Assembly: GCA_965657505.1 (NCBI GenBank)
Contig: CBFHON010000008.1
Span: forward strand, 1 to 64,000
DNA from: TMED109 sp002171375
GTDB lineage: Bacteria; Pseudomonadota; Alphaproteobacteria; TMED109
Reading direction: 5' to 3'
Length of the DNA: 64,000 nt
The first letter of the stretch is position 1. Every line of letters begins with the position of its first letter. The notes beneath the pieces are model-generated. The model had not been told where the DNA came from. It saw only the letters and a program-made list of their open reading frames with translations, and did not search any database. Shown piece by piece: positions 26,326-35,949 of the stretch. Position numbers and translations under genes: made by a program.

Positions 26326-27591
26326 TTATCTTAAAGAAGATTTGATTTTTTTATCACTTTTTGAATAAACTACTAAAGGGGCTTTATTATCGCTTATTAC
26401 CTCTTTATTAATGACTACTTCTTCTACATTATTTAACTTTGGTAGCTCAAACATTGTATCCACAAGAATGTTTTCTAAGATCGATCTTAAGCCCCTTGCA
26501 CCTGTTTCCCTCATTAGAGCTCTATCAGCAATAGCCTCCAAAGCATCATCAGTAAAAGTTAACTTAACATTTTCCATATCAAACATTTTTTCATACTGTT
26601 TTATAAGCGCATTTTTAGGCTTAGTTAAAATATTTATTAAAGCCGACTTATCTAAATCTTTTAAAGTTGCAATAATTGGTAAACGACCAATAAACTCAGG
26701 AATTAATCCATATTGAAGTAAATCTTGCGGTTCTAAATTTAATAAAAGTTCTTCATTTCTTTTATTATCTAATACAGGCAGATCCGCACTAAAACCTATT
26801 GAACTAGATGTTCCTCTTTTAGAGATAATTTTTTCTAATCCACCAAAAGCTCCTGCACATATGAAAAGGATATTTGTAGTATCAACTTGTAAAAAATCCT
26901 GTTGAGGATGTTTTCTACCTCCTTGAGGAGGGACACTAGCAATTGTTCCTTCCATAATTTTTAATAAAGCTTGCTGAACCCCTTCACCGCTAACATCTCT
27001 GGTAATTGATGGATTGTCAGATTTTCTACTTATTTTATCAATTTCGTCAATATAAACTATACCTCTTTGAGCTCTTTCAACATTATAATCAGAAGCTTGT
27101 AGAAGTTTTAAAATAATATTTTCTACATCTTCTCCAACATAACCTGCTTCTGTAAGGCTTGTGGCATCAGCCATAGTAAATGGAACATCTAAAAATCTTG
27201 CTAACGTCTGAGCTAAAAGCGTTTTTCCGCTTCCAGTTGAACCAATCAATAAAATATTTGATTTAGCTAATTCTACATCATTTGAAGTTGGTTTATGATT
27301 TAACCTTTTATAATGGTTATAAACTGCTACAGATAAAACTTTTTTTGCAGAAGACTGTCCAATGACATATGTGTCCAAAAAATCAAATATATCAATTGGG
27401 CTAGGAACATCTTTTGAAGACTTAAGTAAAGCAGTTTTACTTTCTTCTTTAATAATATCTGTACATAAATCTACGCACTCATCACAAATAAAAACATTTG
27501 GGCCAGCTATTAATTTTTTTACTTCATGCTGACTTTTTCCACAAAAGGAACAATATAATTTTTCTTTCTCTGTTTTTTCATTATCGGCCAT
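26326..27591 (-). CDS. clpX: ATP-dependent Clp protease, ATPase subunit ClpX
   Basis: A 421-aa AAA+ unfoldase. An N-terminal zinc-binding domain uses Cys14, Cys17, Cys36 and Cys39; Walker A GSTGSGKT is at 117-124; Walker B is IVYIDEIDKI, and the ClpP-contacting IGF-type loop reads SSIGFSADL. It recognises substrates and feeds them to ClpP, whose gene is 48 bases upstream. Confidence 0.97.
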   Translation of the reverse strand: MADNEKTEKEKLYCSFCGKSQHEVKKLIAGPNVFICDECVDLCTDIIKEESKTALLKSSKDVPSPIDIFDFLDTYVIGQSSAKKVLSVAVYNHYKRLNHKPTSNDVELAKSNILLIGSTGSGKTLLAQTLARFLDVPFTMADATSLTEAGYVGEDVENIILKLLQASDYNVERAQRGIVYIDEIDKISRKSDNPSITRDVSGEGVQQALLKIMEGTIASVPPQGGRKHPQQDFLQVDTTNILFICAGAFGGLEKIISKRGTSSSIGFSADLPVLDNKRNEELLLNLEPQDLLQYGLIPEFIGRLPIIATLKDLDKSALINILTKPKNALIKQYEKMFDMENVKLTFTDDALEAIADRALMRETGARGLRSILENILVDTMFELPKLNNVEEVVINKEVISDNKAPLVVYSKSDKKIKSSLR

Positions 27592-27639
27592 TTTAATTCC
27601 TAAATTAATATAAATTTATTTATTAGATTAATCTTATCA

Positions 27640-28254
27640 TTACCTTTTATCAACAATTTCATCAATTAAGCCTAGTTCTTTAGCTTCATTAGGATTTAAA
27701 AATTTATCCCTTTCAAGCATTTCACTTATCTTTTTCACTGTTTGTCCTGTGTGCTTACTATAAATAGAATTTAGTCTCCCTTTTAAGTCTATAATTTCTC
27801 TAGCATGTATTTCAATATCTGTGGCTTGACCTTGAAATCCGCCAGAAGGTTGATGAACCATTACCCTAGAATTTGGAAGAGCAAATCTTTGCCCTTTCTC
27901 TCCCGCCGCTAATAATAAAGAACCCATAGATGCAGCTTGACCAACACACATTGTAGAAACTGATGGTTTAATATATTGCATTGTATCATATATAGCTAAA
28001 CCAGAAGATACTATTCCACCAGGAGAATTTATATATATTGAAATAGATTTATCAGGGTTTTCCGCTTCCAAAAATAATAATTGAGCAATTATTACTGTTG
28101 CCATATCATCATGAACAGCGCCAGTTATAAAAATAATTCTTTCCTTTAATAATCTTGAAAATATATCATATGCTCTTTCACCTCTTCCAGATTGTTCTAC
28201 AACCATAGGTATTAGAGAATTCATATTTATGCTATTTTTGTTATCTATATTCAT
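27640..28254 (-). CDS. clpP: ATP-dependent Clp protease, proteolytic subunit ClpP
   Basis: A 204-aa serine peptidase that forms the tetradecameric chamber used by ClpX. The triad is Ser109 (GQAASMGS), His134 (MVHQPSGG) and Asp183 (ERDKFL). Length and motifs are canonical. It lies 22 bases after tig and before clpX, so the three are probably expressed together. Confidence 0.97.
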   Translation of the reverse strand: MNIDNKNSINMNSLIPMVVEQSGRGERAYDIFSRLLKERIIFITGAVHDDMATVIIAQLLFLEAENPDKSISIYINSPGGIVSSGLAIYDTMQYIKPSVSTMCVGQAASMGSLLLAAGEKGQRFALPNSRVMVHQPSGGFQGQATDIEIHAREIIDLKGRLNSIYSKHTGQTVKKISEMLERDKFLNPNEAKELGLIDEIVDKR

Positions 28255-28276
28255 ATTAATACTTTCCTAATATAAT

Positions 28277-29683
28277 TTATTTTTTGGGCTTTACTTTAAT
28301 ATTTTTTTTAGCTCCAGTTTTACTTGGCTTTTTATTTTTTGACTTAGCTGTTGCATCTTCTACTACATTATCCTCATATAATTTCTCTGATGATACTTTT
28401 ATATCTTTAATACTACACTTACTTATAATATGATCTACTACTTTTTCCTCAAATAAAGGAGCTCTGACAGCATTTGCTGCTTCAGGATTTTTTTGGTAAA
28501 ATTCAATTACTTTATTCTCCTCGCCAGGATATTTTCTAGCTTCTTGCATAACGGCAGTTTTAATTTCATCTTCAGTAACTGTAATTTTATTTACATCACC
28601 TATTTCTGCCATAAGTAAACCTAGCCTAACTCTTCTTTCAGCAATTTCACTATATTCTTTTTTTAATACTGAATCTTTCTTGCCTTTATCTATATCATCA
28701 ATAACGCCTGCTTTTCTATCTTGTTCAAATCTATCCCAAATAACTTTGTTTTCATTTTCTAGCATTGTTTTAGGAACATCAAATTTATACTGCTTTGATA
28801 AATTATCTAAAAGGTCTCTTTTAATTCTATTTCTAGCTGTTGCTTTATAATTAATTTCTATCTGGTTCTTAATTGCTTCTTTTAAAGACTTTAAATCAGG
28901 CAAGCCCATTCTAGTAGCCAATTCATCATTTATCTTAGATTTTTCAGCCTCCAATATATCTTTAACAGTTACTTCAAAAGTTGCTGGTTTTCCTGAAAGA
29001 TCTGCTTTTTGATAATTTTCAGGAAATTTAACTTCTACAGATTTTTTATCATTAATATTTAGACCAACTAATTGATCTTCAAATCCGGGTATCATTTGCC
29101 CTGAACCAAGCTCTAATCTATGATTTTCAGCTGTTCCTCCATCAAATAATTTTCCATCCATATATCCTTTAAAGTCAATTAAAACAGAATCTCCTACTTT
29201 AGATTTACGCTTCTTCTTAAGCGGAGCATAAGACTTTTGATTATTAGCAATATCTTCTAGTGCCTTATTTATGTCCTTATCTTCAACTTCTGCTATTAAC
29301 CTATCAAATTTTAATTTTGAAAAATCTTCTATTTTTATGTCAGGCATAATTTCAAGATTTATAGTAAATTTAACATCTGTTCCATCTAAAGGTTTACCTT
29401 CAAAATCAACTTTAGGTTGCATCGCAGGTTTAATTTTTTTATCAGTTAAAAGCTTCCTCATACTATCTGAAACTTGTTTTTCTACTACCTCGCCTGAAAC
29501 CTGAGTACCAAAACGGCTTTTGACTATCGTCATAGGAACTTTACCTGGTCTAAATCCATCTATTTTAGCAGTAGAAGCAACTTCTAACAATCTTGCATCA
29601 ATAGCTTTATTAATTGTTGCTGAAGGTATTACTATCTTATAAGATTTACTTAATCCTTCACTTTTTAATTCAGTTACCTTCAT
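28277..29683 (-). CDS. tig: Trigger factor (ribosome-associated chaperone)
   Basis: A 468-aa chaperone for nascent chains. The ribosome-binding tail signature GFRPGKVPM is near 43-51, an FKBP-type prolyl isomerase domain spans about 155-240 (GDSVLIDFKGYMDGKLFDGG), and a helical C-terminal domain follows. The last 30 or so residues are a Lys-rich tail (KSKNKKPSKTGAKKN), a little longer than the E. coli protein. It leads the tig-clpP-clpX-lon-hup block and begins 17 bases after tRNA-Leu. Confidence 0.95.
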   Translation of the reverse strand: MKVTELKSEGLSKSYKIVIPSATINKAIDARLLEVASTAKIDGFRPGKVPMTIVKSRFGTQVSGEVVEKQVSDSMRKLLTDKKIKPAMQPKVDFEGKPLDGTDVKFTINLEIMPDIKIEDFSKLKFDRLIAEVEDKDINKALEDIANNQKSYAPLKKKRKSKVGDSVLIDFKGYMDGKLFDGGTAENHRLELGSGQMIPGFEDQLVGLNINDKKSVEVKFPENYQKADLSGKPATFEVTVKDILEAEKSKINDELATRMGLPDLKSLKEAIKNQIEINYKATARNRIKRDLLDNLSKQYKFDVPKTMLENENKVIWDRFEQDRKAGVIDDIDKGKKDSVLKKEYSEIAERRVRLGLLMAEIGDVNKITVTEDEIKTAVMQEARKYPGEENKVIEFYQKNPEAANAVRAPLFEEKVVDHIISKCSIKDIKVSSEKLYEDNVVEDATAKSKNKKPSKTGAKKNIKVKPKK

Positions 29684-29700
29684 AATTTTTCCTCAACTTA

Positions 29701-29785
29701 TGGTGCGGATGGAGGGACTTGAACCCCCACGCCTTACGGCACTAGAACCTAAATCTAGCGTGTCTGCCAATTTCACCACATCCGC
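29701..29785 (-). tRNA. tRNA-Leu (TAG)
   Basis: The minus strand gives acceptor GCGGATG/CATCCGC, D-arm with TGGTGAAATTGGCAGAC, anticodon TAG in CTAGATTTAGGTTCTAG, a long class II variable arm (TGCCGTAAGGC), T-arm GGTTCAAGTCCC and encoded ACCA. The position just before tig suggests a joint transcript. Confidence 0.96.
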
Positions 29786-29859
29786 AATTAATTTATATTC
29801 ATAAAAATAGTTATATATATTATATAGGGAAATCTAGCTAGAATTTAATTAAAATAATA

Positions 29860-32232
29860 TTAATTATTATTTGTCAGTACTTGAGCACAAGCATCAACTA
29901 TTGCTTCTGCATTTAAAGAATAATTCTCATATAAGTCTTTTAGGTTTCCCGATTGACCAAACTCATCAACTCCAAGTGATATTATTTTTTTTCCTACAGC
30001 ACCGCCTATCCAAGTTAAGGTAGAAGAATGTGCATCATTAATAGATATGATAACACTATCTCTATTTGAAGCTTCAAATAGCTGTTCAATTCTTGACTTA
30101 TTATTAACACCAGAAGATTTATTTTTATGTGATTGTTTCCAGTTCTTATATAATCTATCATTAGAAGTAATAGATAATACAGAAACATTTATTTCATCTT
30201 CCTTTATAATTTCAGCAGCTTCTAATACCTCTGGTGCCATTACACCAGAAAAAACTATTATAATATCACTTGGTTTTTCAGATTTTTCTAACCAATAACC
30301 TCCTGATAAAATTTCATTTTCTAAAGAAGTATTTAATGTTCTTTGCAGTTGAGTAATATTTCTAGTTGAAAGTCTAATATAAACTGAACTCCCATTTTCT
30401 TCCTGCATGAAACTAAAAGAATATCTTAATATTACTTCTAACTCGTCTGCATAAGTTGGTTCAAACATAAGAAGACTAGGCTGCCCTATTCCTATTAATG
30501 GAGTTATAATAGATTGATGAGCTCCACCCTCTGGACCTAGTGAAATTCCTGATGGAGTCGCTATTAATAGGAATCTTGCGTCTTGATAAACAGCATAATT
30601 TAAAGCATCAAGTCCTCTTGAAATAAATGTGTCATAAATTGTTCCTATAGGGATTAAAGAAGAACCAAACATTTTTTTTGATAAACCTGCAGCTCCTAAA
30701 GCTAAAAATAGATTATTCTCTGCAATGCCCAATTCAAAATGTTGGCCATCTGGGGAAACATGCCACTTTTGTGCAGAAACAACTTTTTCATCATGGAAAA
30801 TATCAGTTTTTTTTACTCTATTATATATTTGTTTTTGATTAACCCATCCTCCCAAGCTAGTTGAAACAGTTACATCTGGAGAAAATGTAACTATTCTATT
30901 ACTTAAGTCTGAGCTTTCTTTACCAATTTCATTAATGATCCTTCCAAAAACCTCTTGAGTATTAGATAAATTTCCTCCTTTAAACTTTAGTTTTTCTGGT
31001 ATTTTAATTTTATGATCCGAGTAAGTTCTATTATTATTTTTATAAAAAGAGCTTTTAGATAAAAATTTGATTAAATCTTTTTTAGAGGACTCAATTCCTG
31101 CATAATGATCCCATTCATCTCCATTCGCTATATTCAGCTCACTCTTATATACCTCCATTTGTTCATTATTCATTAAACCTGCGTGATTATCTTTATGACC
31201 TGCTAAAGGTAAACCAAACCCCTTAGTCGTATATGCTATAAAACATGTTGGAACATCATCACTATCAGCCTCCATAAATGCTTCTAAAACTGCTTCAACA
31301 TCATTGCCTGCTAAGTTTGACATTGTATCATTTAACTCTGAATCACTTAAAGCATTGATAATTTTTAGAGCGTCCTTATCATTTTTTAAATCATTATTTA
31401 GATGTTCTCGCCATCCTTTACTTCCTACATAAGAAAGTGCTGAATATAAATCATTTGGACAATTATCAATCCAATTTAATATTTTATTTCCACCTTTTAT
31501 TTTTGATAAGCGTTGAAGTTTCTTTCCATACTTTAAAATAACAACTCTCCACCCCATGGAAGCAAATAACTCATCAATTTTTAAATGAAGCTCATCAGCT
31601 ACTACGGCATCAAGAGATTGTCTATTATAATCAATTACCCACCAACAATTCCTAACATTTTGTTTCGCACCCTCTAATAAAGCTTCATATATATTTCCCT
31701 CATCAAGTTCTGCATCACCTAGTAAGGCTACCATTTTTCCAAACTTATTTTGTTTATTGATAAAGTTATGTTTATATAAATAATCTTGCATTAAAGACCC
31801 AAAGATAGTGATGGCACCACCTAGACCAACAGAACCAGTAGAATAATCTACATCATCTGTATCTTTTGTCCTAGAAGGATAAGATTGTGCGCCTCCAAAA
31901 CCTCTAAAATTATCTAACTTTTCTTTAGTCTGATTGCCTAATAAATATTGTATTGAATGAAAAACAGGAGCAGCATGAGGCTTAACAGCTACTCTATCTT
32001 CAGATTGTAAAACTTTAAAATATAAAGCAACCATAATTGAAACAATTGAAGCTGAGGAAGCCTGATGTCCACCAACTTTTAATCCATCCTCAGACTTTCT
32101 TATATTATTAGCATTATGAATCATCCAAGCTGATAACCACGAAACTTTTTTTTCTATATCTTTTAAAATCTTTAAATCATTATCAGATACTTTTTTAGAA
32201 TTTGAAATATTTCTTAATTTTTTATTATTCAT
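29860..32232 (-). CDS. Homodimeric 2-oxoacid dehydrogenase E1 (AceE/MdeB-like)
   Basis: A 790-aa thiamin-diphosphate enzyme of the AceE group. The ThDP motif reads GDAELDEGN (172-180) with Asn203 in DYNRQ, matching GDGEMDE...N of pyruvate dehydrogenase E1. The segments STGSVGLGGA, AENNLFLALGAAG and GGAHQSIITPLIG fill the transketolase-like fold. It is shorter than E. coli AceE (887 aa), and no E2 or E3 gene is adjacent. The divergent Lrp-type gene recalls Pseudomonas putida mdeB (2-oxobutanoate dehydrogenase E1-like) and its regulator mdeR. Pyruvate or 2-oxobutanoate are the leading substrates. Confidence 0.85.
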   Translation of the reverse strand: MNNKKLRNISNSKKVSDNDLKILKDIEKKVSWLSAWMIHNANNIRKSEDGLKVGGHQASSASIVSIMVALYFKVLQSEDRVAVKPHAAPVFHSIQYLLGNQTKEKLDNFRGFGGAQSYPSRTKDTDDVDYSTGSVGLGGAITIFGSLMQDYLYKHNFINKQNKFGKMVALLGDAELDEGNIYEALLEGAKQNVRNCWWVIDYNRQSLDAVVADELHLKIDELFASMGWRVVILKYGKKLQRLSKIKGGNKILNWIDNCPNDLYSALSYVGSKGWREHLNNDLKNDKDALKIINALSDSELNDTMSNLAGNDVEAVLEAFMEADSDDVPTCFIAYTTKGFGLPLAGHKDNHAGLMNNEQMEVYKSELNIANGDEWDHYAGIESSKKDLIKFLSKSSFYKNNNRTYSDHKIKIPEKLKFKGGNLSNTQEVFGRIINEIGKESSDLSNRIVTFSPDVTVSTSLGGWVNQKQIYNRVKKTDIFHDEKVVSAQKWHVSPDGQHFELGIAENNLFLALGAAGLSKKMFGSSLIPIGTIYDTFISRGLDALNYAVYQDARFLLIATPSGISLGPEGGAHQSIITPLIGIGQPSLLMFEPTYADELEVILRYSFSFMQEENGSSVYIRLSTRNITQLQRTLNTSLENEILSGGYWLEKSEKPSDIIIVFSGVMAPEVLEAAEIIKEDEINVSVLSITSNDRLYKNWKQSHKNKSSGVNNKSRIEQLFEASNRDSVIISINDAHSSTLTWIGGAVGKKIISLGVDEFGQSGNLKDLYENYSLNAEAIVDACAQVLTNNN

Positions 32233-32287
32233 TATTCCCTCTATAAAAAATCAACTCAATAATACCTAATTAAATAATTTTTATATT

Positions 32288-32321
32288 GCAAAATTTGCTA
32301 AAAATATTATAAAATTAGCAA
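32288..32321. promoter_or_regulatory. Candidate Lrp-type operator in divergent promoter region
   Basis: GCAAAATTTGC at 32288-32298 is a perfect 11-bp palindrome, and TTGCTAA at 32295-32301 is repeated inverted as TTAGCAA at 32315-32321 with a 13-bp spacer. The site lies in the 135-bp gap between the E1 gene and the Lrp-type regulator, where an autoregulating Lrp protein would be expected to bind. Inference from position and symmetry only. Confidence 0.4.
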
Positions 32322-32367
32322 TAATAATTATATTAAAATTTAATAAATGGCATAAAATTGTGAAATT

Positions 32368-32841
32368 ATGGACTATATAGAATATAAATTACTTAACTCT
32401 TTACAAAAAAATGCACGATTAACTAATCTAGAACTAGCTAAACAGGTAGGATTATCTGCTTCACCTTGTCTTAGACGCGTAAAAACTCTTGAAGAAAATG
32501 GCGTAATAACAGGTTATTCGGCAATAATAAATCAGAATAAAGTTAATTTATCCGTTAATGTATTTGTCCAGGTTTCATTAGAAAGACAAGCAAGAGAAAG
32601 GTTACAAATTTTTGAAGAAAAAATTATGGAGTATGAGGAAGTAATGGAAGCATATTTAATGACTGGTGAAGCAGACTACCTTTTAAGAATAGTAGTTAAA
32701 GACTTACAAGCATATGAAAAGTTTTTGAAAGATAATCTTACCCAAATCAAAGGTATAGCTAGTATAAGATCCTATTTTTCTTTAAAACAAGTAACCAGAA
32801 AATATAATTTACCAATCGTCAACCCTAAAAATAACAAATGA
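32368..32841 (+). CDS. Lrp/AsnC-family transcriptional regulator
   Basis: A 157-aa regulator with an N-terminal helix-turn-helix (about 5-55; LELAKQVGLSASPCLRRVKTL) and a C-terminal ligand-sensing RAM domain. Lrp proteins usually control a neighbouring gene in response to an amino acid. It is divergent from the AceE/MdeB-like gene, the likely target, and overlaps nnr by four bases (ATGA). Confidence 0.93.
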   Translation: MDYIEYKLLNSLQKNARLTNLELAKQVGLSASPCLRRVKTLEENGVITGYSAIINQNKVNLSVNVFVQVSLERQARERLQIFEEKIMEYEEVMEAYLMTGEADYLLRIVVKDLQAYEKFLKDNLTQIKGIASIRSYFSLKQVTRKYNLPIVNPKNNK

Positions 32842-34319
32842 AAATATATAATAAATTAAATACTTCTTTAATTTTAAATAAAACTTCTTCCTATGCTGTA
32901 GAGAAATCTTCGTCTAATACTTTTAAACTTATGCTTAACGCAGGAAAGAAAATAGCAGAACAAATATGCTCCAATTATAAAAAAAGAAAAACTCTAATAA
33001 TATGTGGAGTTGGTGGAAATGGAGGAGATGGTTTTGTTACTGCTAACGAACTCTTAAATAAAAACTGGGAAATAGATTTAGTCATTATTGGCAATAAAAG
33101 TAATATTAAGGGAGATTCTCTAAAAGCATTGAATAAATTAAAAATTATTCCACGTAAATTTGAAGATATTAACCTTAATGAAATTGAACTTTTTGTAGAT
33201 GCATTATTTGGATTAGGTTTATCGCGCAATATAAACAAGAAAACATCTCAAATATTAAGTATAATCGATAAACATAAAGCTCCAATAGTAGCAATAGATA
33301 TTCCTAGCGGGGTAGATAGTAACTCAGGAGAAATATTAGGGTATGCCGCATATTGTGAATTGGTAATAACCTTCACAACTCTTAAGTATGGCCATATTCT
33401 TTTACCAGGATATGAAAAGTATAAAAAAATAAAAATAGAAAATATAGGAATAACTAAATCAACTTTGGAAAAAATATTTCCTAAAATTAATATAAATAAC
33501 AAAAACTATTGGTTAAAAGATATAAAATGGCCAAAAATGAGCGACCATAAATATTCAAGAGGTTATAGTTTAATAGTAGGAGGTCCTAAGAATATGACTG
33601 GTGCTGCTAGACTAGCGGCAAAAGCTGCGCAAAGATCAGGAAGTGGGATTGTTTGTGTCGCATCAGAAAAAGATGCAGAACAAATTTATTATATCTCATT
33701 GCTTTCACAAATTGTAAAAAGCTATAAAGATTTAAAAGAATTTAAAGATATTATTGAGGATAAAAGGATTAATTCTATATTAATTGGGCCTGGCTTATCT
33801 GAAAATAATAATTCAATTTTAAAGGTAAAATCTATACTTAAAACTAATAAAAGTGTTATTTTAGATGCTGGAGCTATTTCTTGCTTTAAAGGGAAACTTC
33901 ATATTTTAAAAAAAATAATATTAGATAAAGAAGTAGTTATTACTCCACATGAAGGAGAACTAAAAGCTATCATGCCACAATTAAATGGAAATTGTATAGA
34001 TAAAGCTCTAAAAGCATCTTCAGAGTTAAAATGTATAGTGGTTTTAAAAGGAGCAACCACAGTAATTGCATCACCTAATAATAAAGCTCTAGTTAACTTT
34101 GCAGGAGCAAAATGGTTAGCATCAGCCGGTACCGGCGATGTGCTTGCTGGAATAATATGTGGTTTACTATCAAATAAAATGGAAAAATTCCAAGCCTCAG
34201 CTTTTGGAGTATGGCTACATTCAGAAATTGGAAAATATTTAGGACCTGCCCTAACTGCAGAAGACATACCTAAAAATATAAATATAGTTTATAAAAAACT
34301 ATTAAAAACATATATTTAA
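32838..34319 (+). CDS. nnr: Bifunctional NAD(P)HX epimerase/dehydratase
   Basis: A 493-aa fusion that repairs hydrated NAD(P)H. The N-terminal YjeF_N epimerase domain (about 1-210) carries CGVGGNGGDGFVTANEL and DIPSGVDSNSGE. The C-terminal kinase-like dehydratase domain carries NMTGAARLAAKAA, TPHEGEL, LKGATTVI and AGTGDVLAGI. Its ATG overlaps the stop of the Lrp-type gene, so translation is coupled, although the functions are not obviously linked. Confidence 0.94.
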   Translation: MKIYNKLNTSLILNKTSSYAVEKSSSNTFKLMLNAGKKIAEQICSNYKKRKTLIICGVGGNGGDGFVTANELLNKNWEIDLVIIGNKSNIKGDSLKALNKLKIIPRKFEDINLNEIELFVDALFGLGLSRNINKKTSQILSIIDKHKAPIVAIDIPSGVDSNSGEILGYAAYCELVITFTTLKYGHILLPGYEKYKKIKIENIGITKSTLEKIFPKININNKNYWLKDIKWPKMSDHKYSRGYSLIVGGPKNMTGAARLAAKAAQRSGSGIVCVASEKDAEQIYYISLLSQIVKSYKDLKEFKDIIEDKRINSILIGPGLSENNNSILKVKSILKTNKSVILDAGAISCFKGKLHILKKIILDKEVVITPHEGELKAIMPQLNGNCIDKALKASSELKCIVVLKGATTVIASPNNKALVNFAGAKWLASAGTGDVLAGIICGLLSNKMEKFQASAFGVWLHSEIGKYLGPALTAEDIPKNINIVYKKLLKTYI

Positions 34320-34328
34320 AAAATAAAA

Positions 34329-35783
34329 TTAAAATTCTATTTGAAGTCTAGCTCCTATAGAATTAAAATCTTCGCTTAATGGACCTGCTGAATCAGTATG
34401 AAGAATATTAAACATAGTTTTTGTAAAAGCGGTCATATACCAATTAATGCCTAAAGTATAAGAATTAGCATTTCCTCCATCTATATTTTTATCACTTAAA
34501 TCAATTTGACTGGCTCTCAAAGCAACTTCCCAAGCTCCTATTCCACCTTCCATAATTGAAATTTTTGGTTTTAGACGCCAAAATTGAGCAAAGTAAGCAT
34601 TATAGTTTCTAGCATCATCAGTTATCATATAACCTGCCTGAAAAAAACCTCCATTAAATTGAGGATTAGCCTGTGTCTTTCTATTTACTCCTAATATACC
34701 CCATTCACTTTGAAGAGAAAGCGGCCCTTCCACCATAGCAAATTCATAGCCAACATAATAATAGTTATCTAAATCAGTAATAATACCTGTATCAACTATA
34801 AAATCTCCGCTGACAGATGTCTCTCCTTTCGATCTAAATCTAAGAGTAGAATCTCTTAATCCATTAGTAAATGTATTACTAGGATTGGCTGTTCTATAAT
34901 AAGCAGTAGCTCCTAAATGTAATGCCTTAAAGCGCTCTTTAAAGGGTTGCCAAGCAATTCTTCCATGAACTCCCATTCCTTCATCATCCGTGCTTGCATT
35001 TTTATAAGGTTCCCCATAAAGTCCAAATCTTAAATAATAATCATCTCCTCTATAAGTTGCAGCCGCTCCCATAGCAGGTGAACCTGCTCCATAGATAAAA
35101 GTTGCTTGAGGCATTGCTGCTTCCATAAATTGTCTTTGAGAAGAAAAATTAGATGCATCTAAACCAACTGAATTGCCAAACAAACCTACAAATAACCACC
35201 AAGGTTTAAACCCTCTATATATTCCCATAGCAGCTCTCAATCCATCATGCGGATTATCTCCACTATCGGCATAGTCATATGATAAAAACCAAATCCAGTC
35301 TTTTTCAGAAACCCCAGCAAAAGTCAATCCTGCTCTTCTTACTATGAAACCATCAGATAAATCATTATTTGTGTTATAATTAGCATCTTGATTATAAACT
35401 GCAGATTCTAATTGAATTAAACCCATCACTCCTGCTGAATATTTCCCGTCAGCTGACCTTAACTGAGGCAAAGGTCCAAAAAAAGCAGTTTCTGGATTAT
35501 ATATCTTGTTTTTAGAGGATGAAATTACATCATCAGATTTTTCAATTAAAATTTCTTCTTGCTTTTCTGCTACTTGAGAAGTTTGAGAATTATTACTATG
35601 CTCTGTTGATGGAATATTATTTTTTAATTCTTTAATAATTATTTCTAATTGATCTATTCTCTTAGACTGAATATCAATTATTTCATTTTGAATATCTAAT
35701 TGTTTTTGTATATCAATATTATTCGCATAAGAATAATTCACAAAAGTAATTAAAATGATTAACAATTTATATAAAATAATCAT
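34329..35783 (-). CDS. OprO/OprP-type outer-membrane porin with N-terminal coiled coil
   Basis: A 484-aa outer-membrane protein. A signal peptide covers about 1-20 and a coiled coil (about 24-55, repeated IQ/ID/LE heptads) precedes the beta-barrel. The barrel region, opening with GKYSAGVMGLIQLESA and ending in the aromatic-terminal IGARLQIEF, matches the phosphate-selective porin O/P family. The coiled coil probably forms the periplasmic trimer stalk. It is convergent with nnr (nine bases apart) and divergent from the TonB receptor. Anion selectivity cannot be read directly. Confidence 0.85.
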   Translation of the reverse strand: MIILYKLLIILITFVNYSYANNIDIQKQLDIQNEIIDIQSKRIDQLEIIIKELKNNIPSTEHSNNSQTSQVAEKQEEILIEKSDDVISSSKNKIYNPETAFFGPLPQLRSADGKYSAGVMGLIQLESAVYNQDANYNTNNDLSDGFIVRRAGLTFAGVSEKDWIWFLSYDYADSGDNPHDGLRAAMGIYRGFKPWWLFVGLFGNSVGLDASNFSSQRQFMEAAMPQATFIYGAGSPAMGAAATYRGDDYYLRFGLYGEPYKNASTDDEGMGVHGRIAWQPFKERFKALHLGATAYYRTANPSNTFTNGLRDSTLRFRSKGETSVSGDFIVDTGIITDLDNYYYVGYEFAMVEGPLSLQSEWGILGVNRKTQANPQFNGGFFQAGYMITDDARNYNAYFAQFWRLKPKISIMEGGIGAWEVALRASQIDLSDKNIDGGNANSYTLGINWYMTAFTKTMFNILHTDSAGPLSEDFNSIGARLQIEF

Positions 35784-35949
35784 TCTTATCCCCCAAACTA
35801 ATAAATATGTATATTATTTTGCAAAAGTATTCAAATAACTATATAACATATCAGATATACTTATATAGAAAAAACCAATATTTATTATTGCTTTTTCCTA
35901 TATTAAAGTTTATAAACAGTTTTTTATTAATAATTAAGGACTCTATAAT
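35784..35949. promoter_or_regulatory. Divergent promoter region of porin and TonB receptor
   Basis: This 166-bp AT-rich gap separates the starts of the porin (minus) and the TonB-dependent receptor (plus) and must carry both promoters. AAGGACT lies about ten bases before the receptor ATG. I looked for cobalamin or TPP aptamer strings, which often precede TonB receptors, and saw none. Confidence 0.5.
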
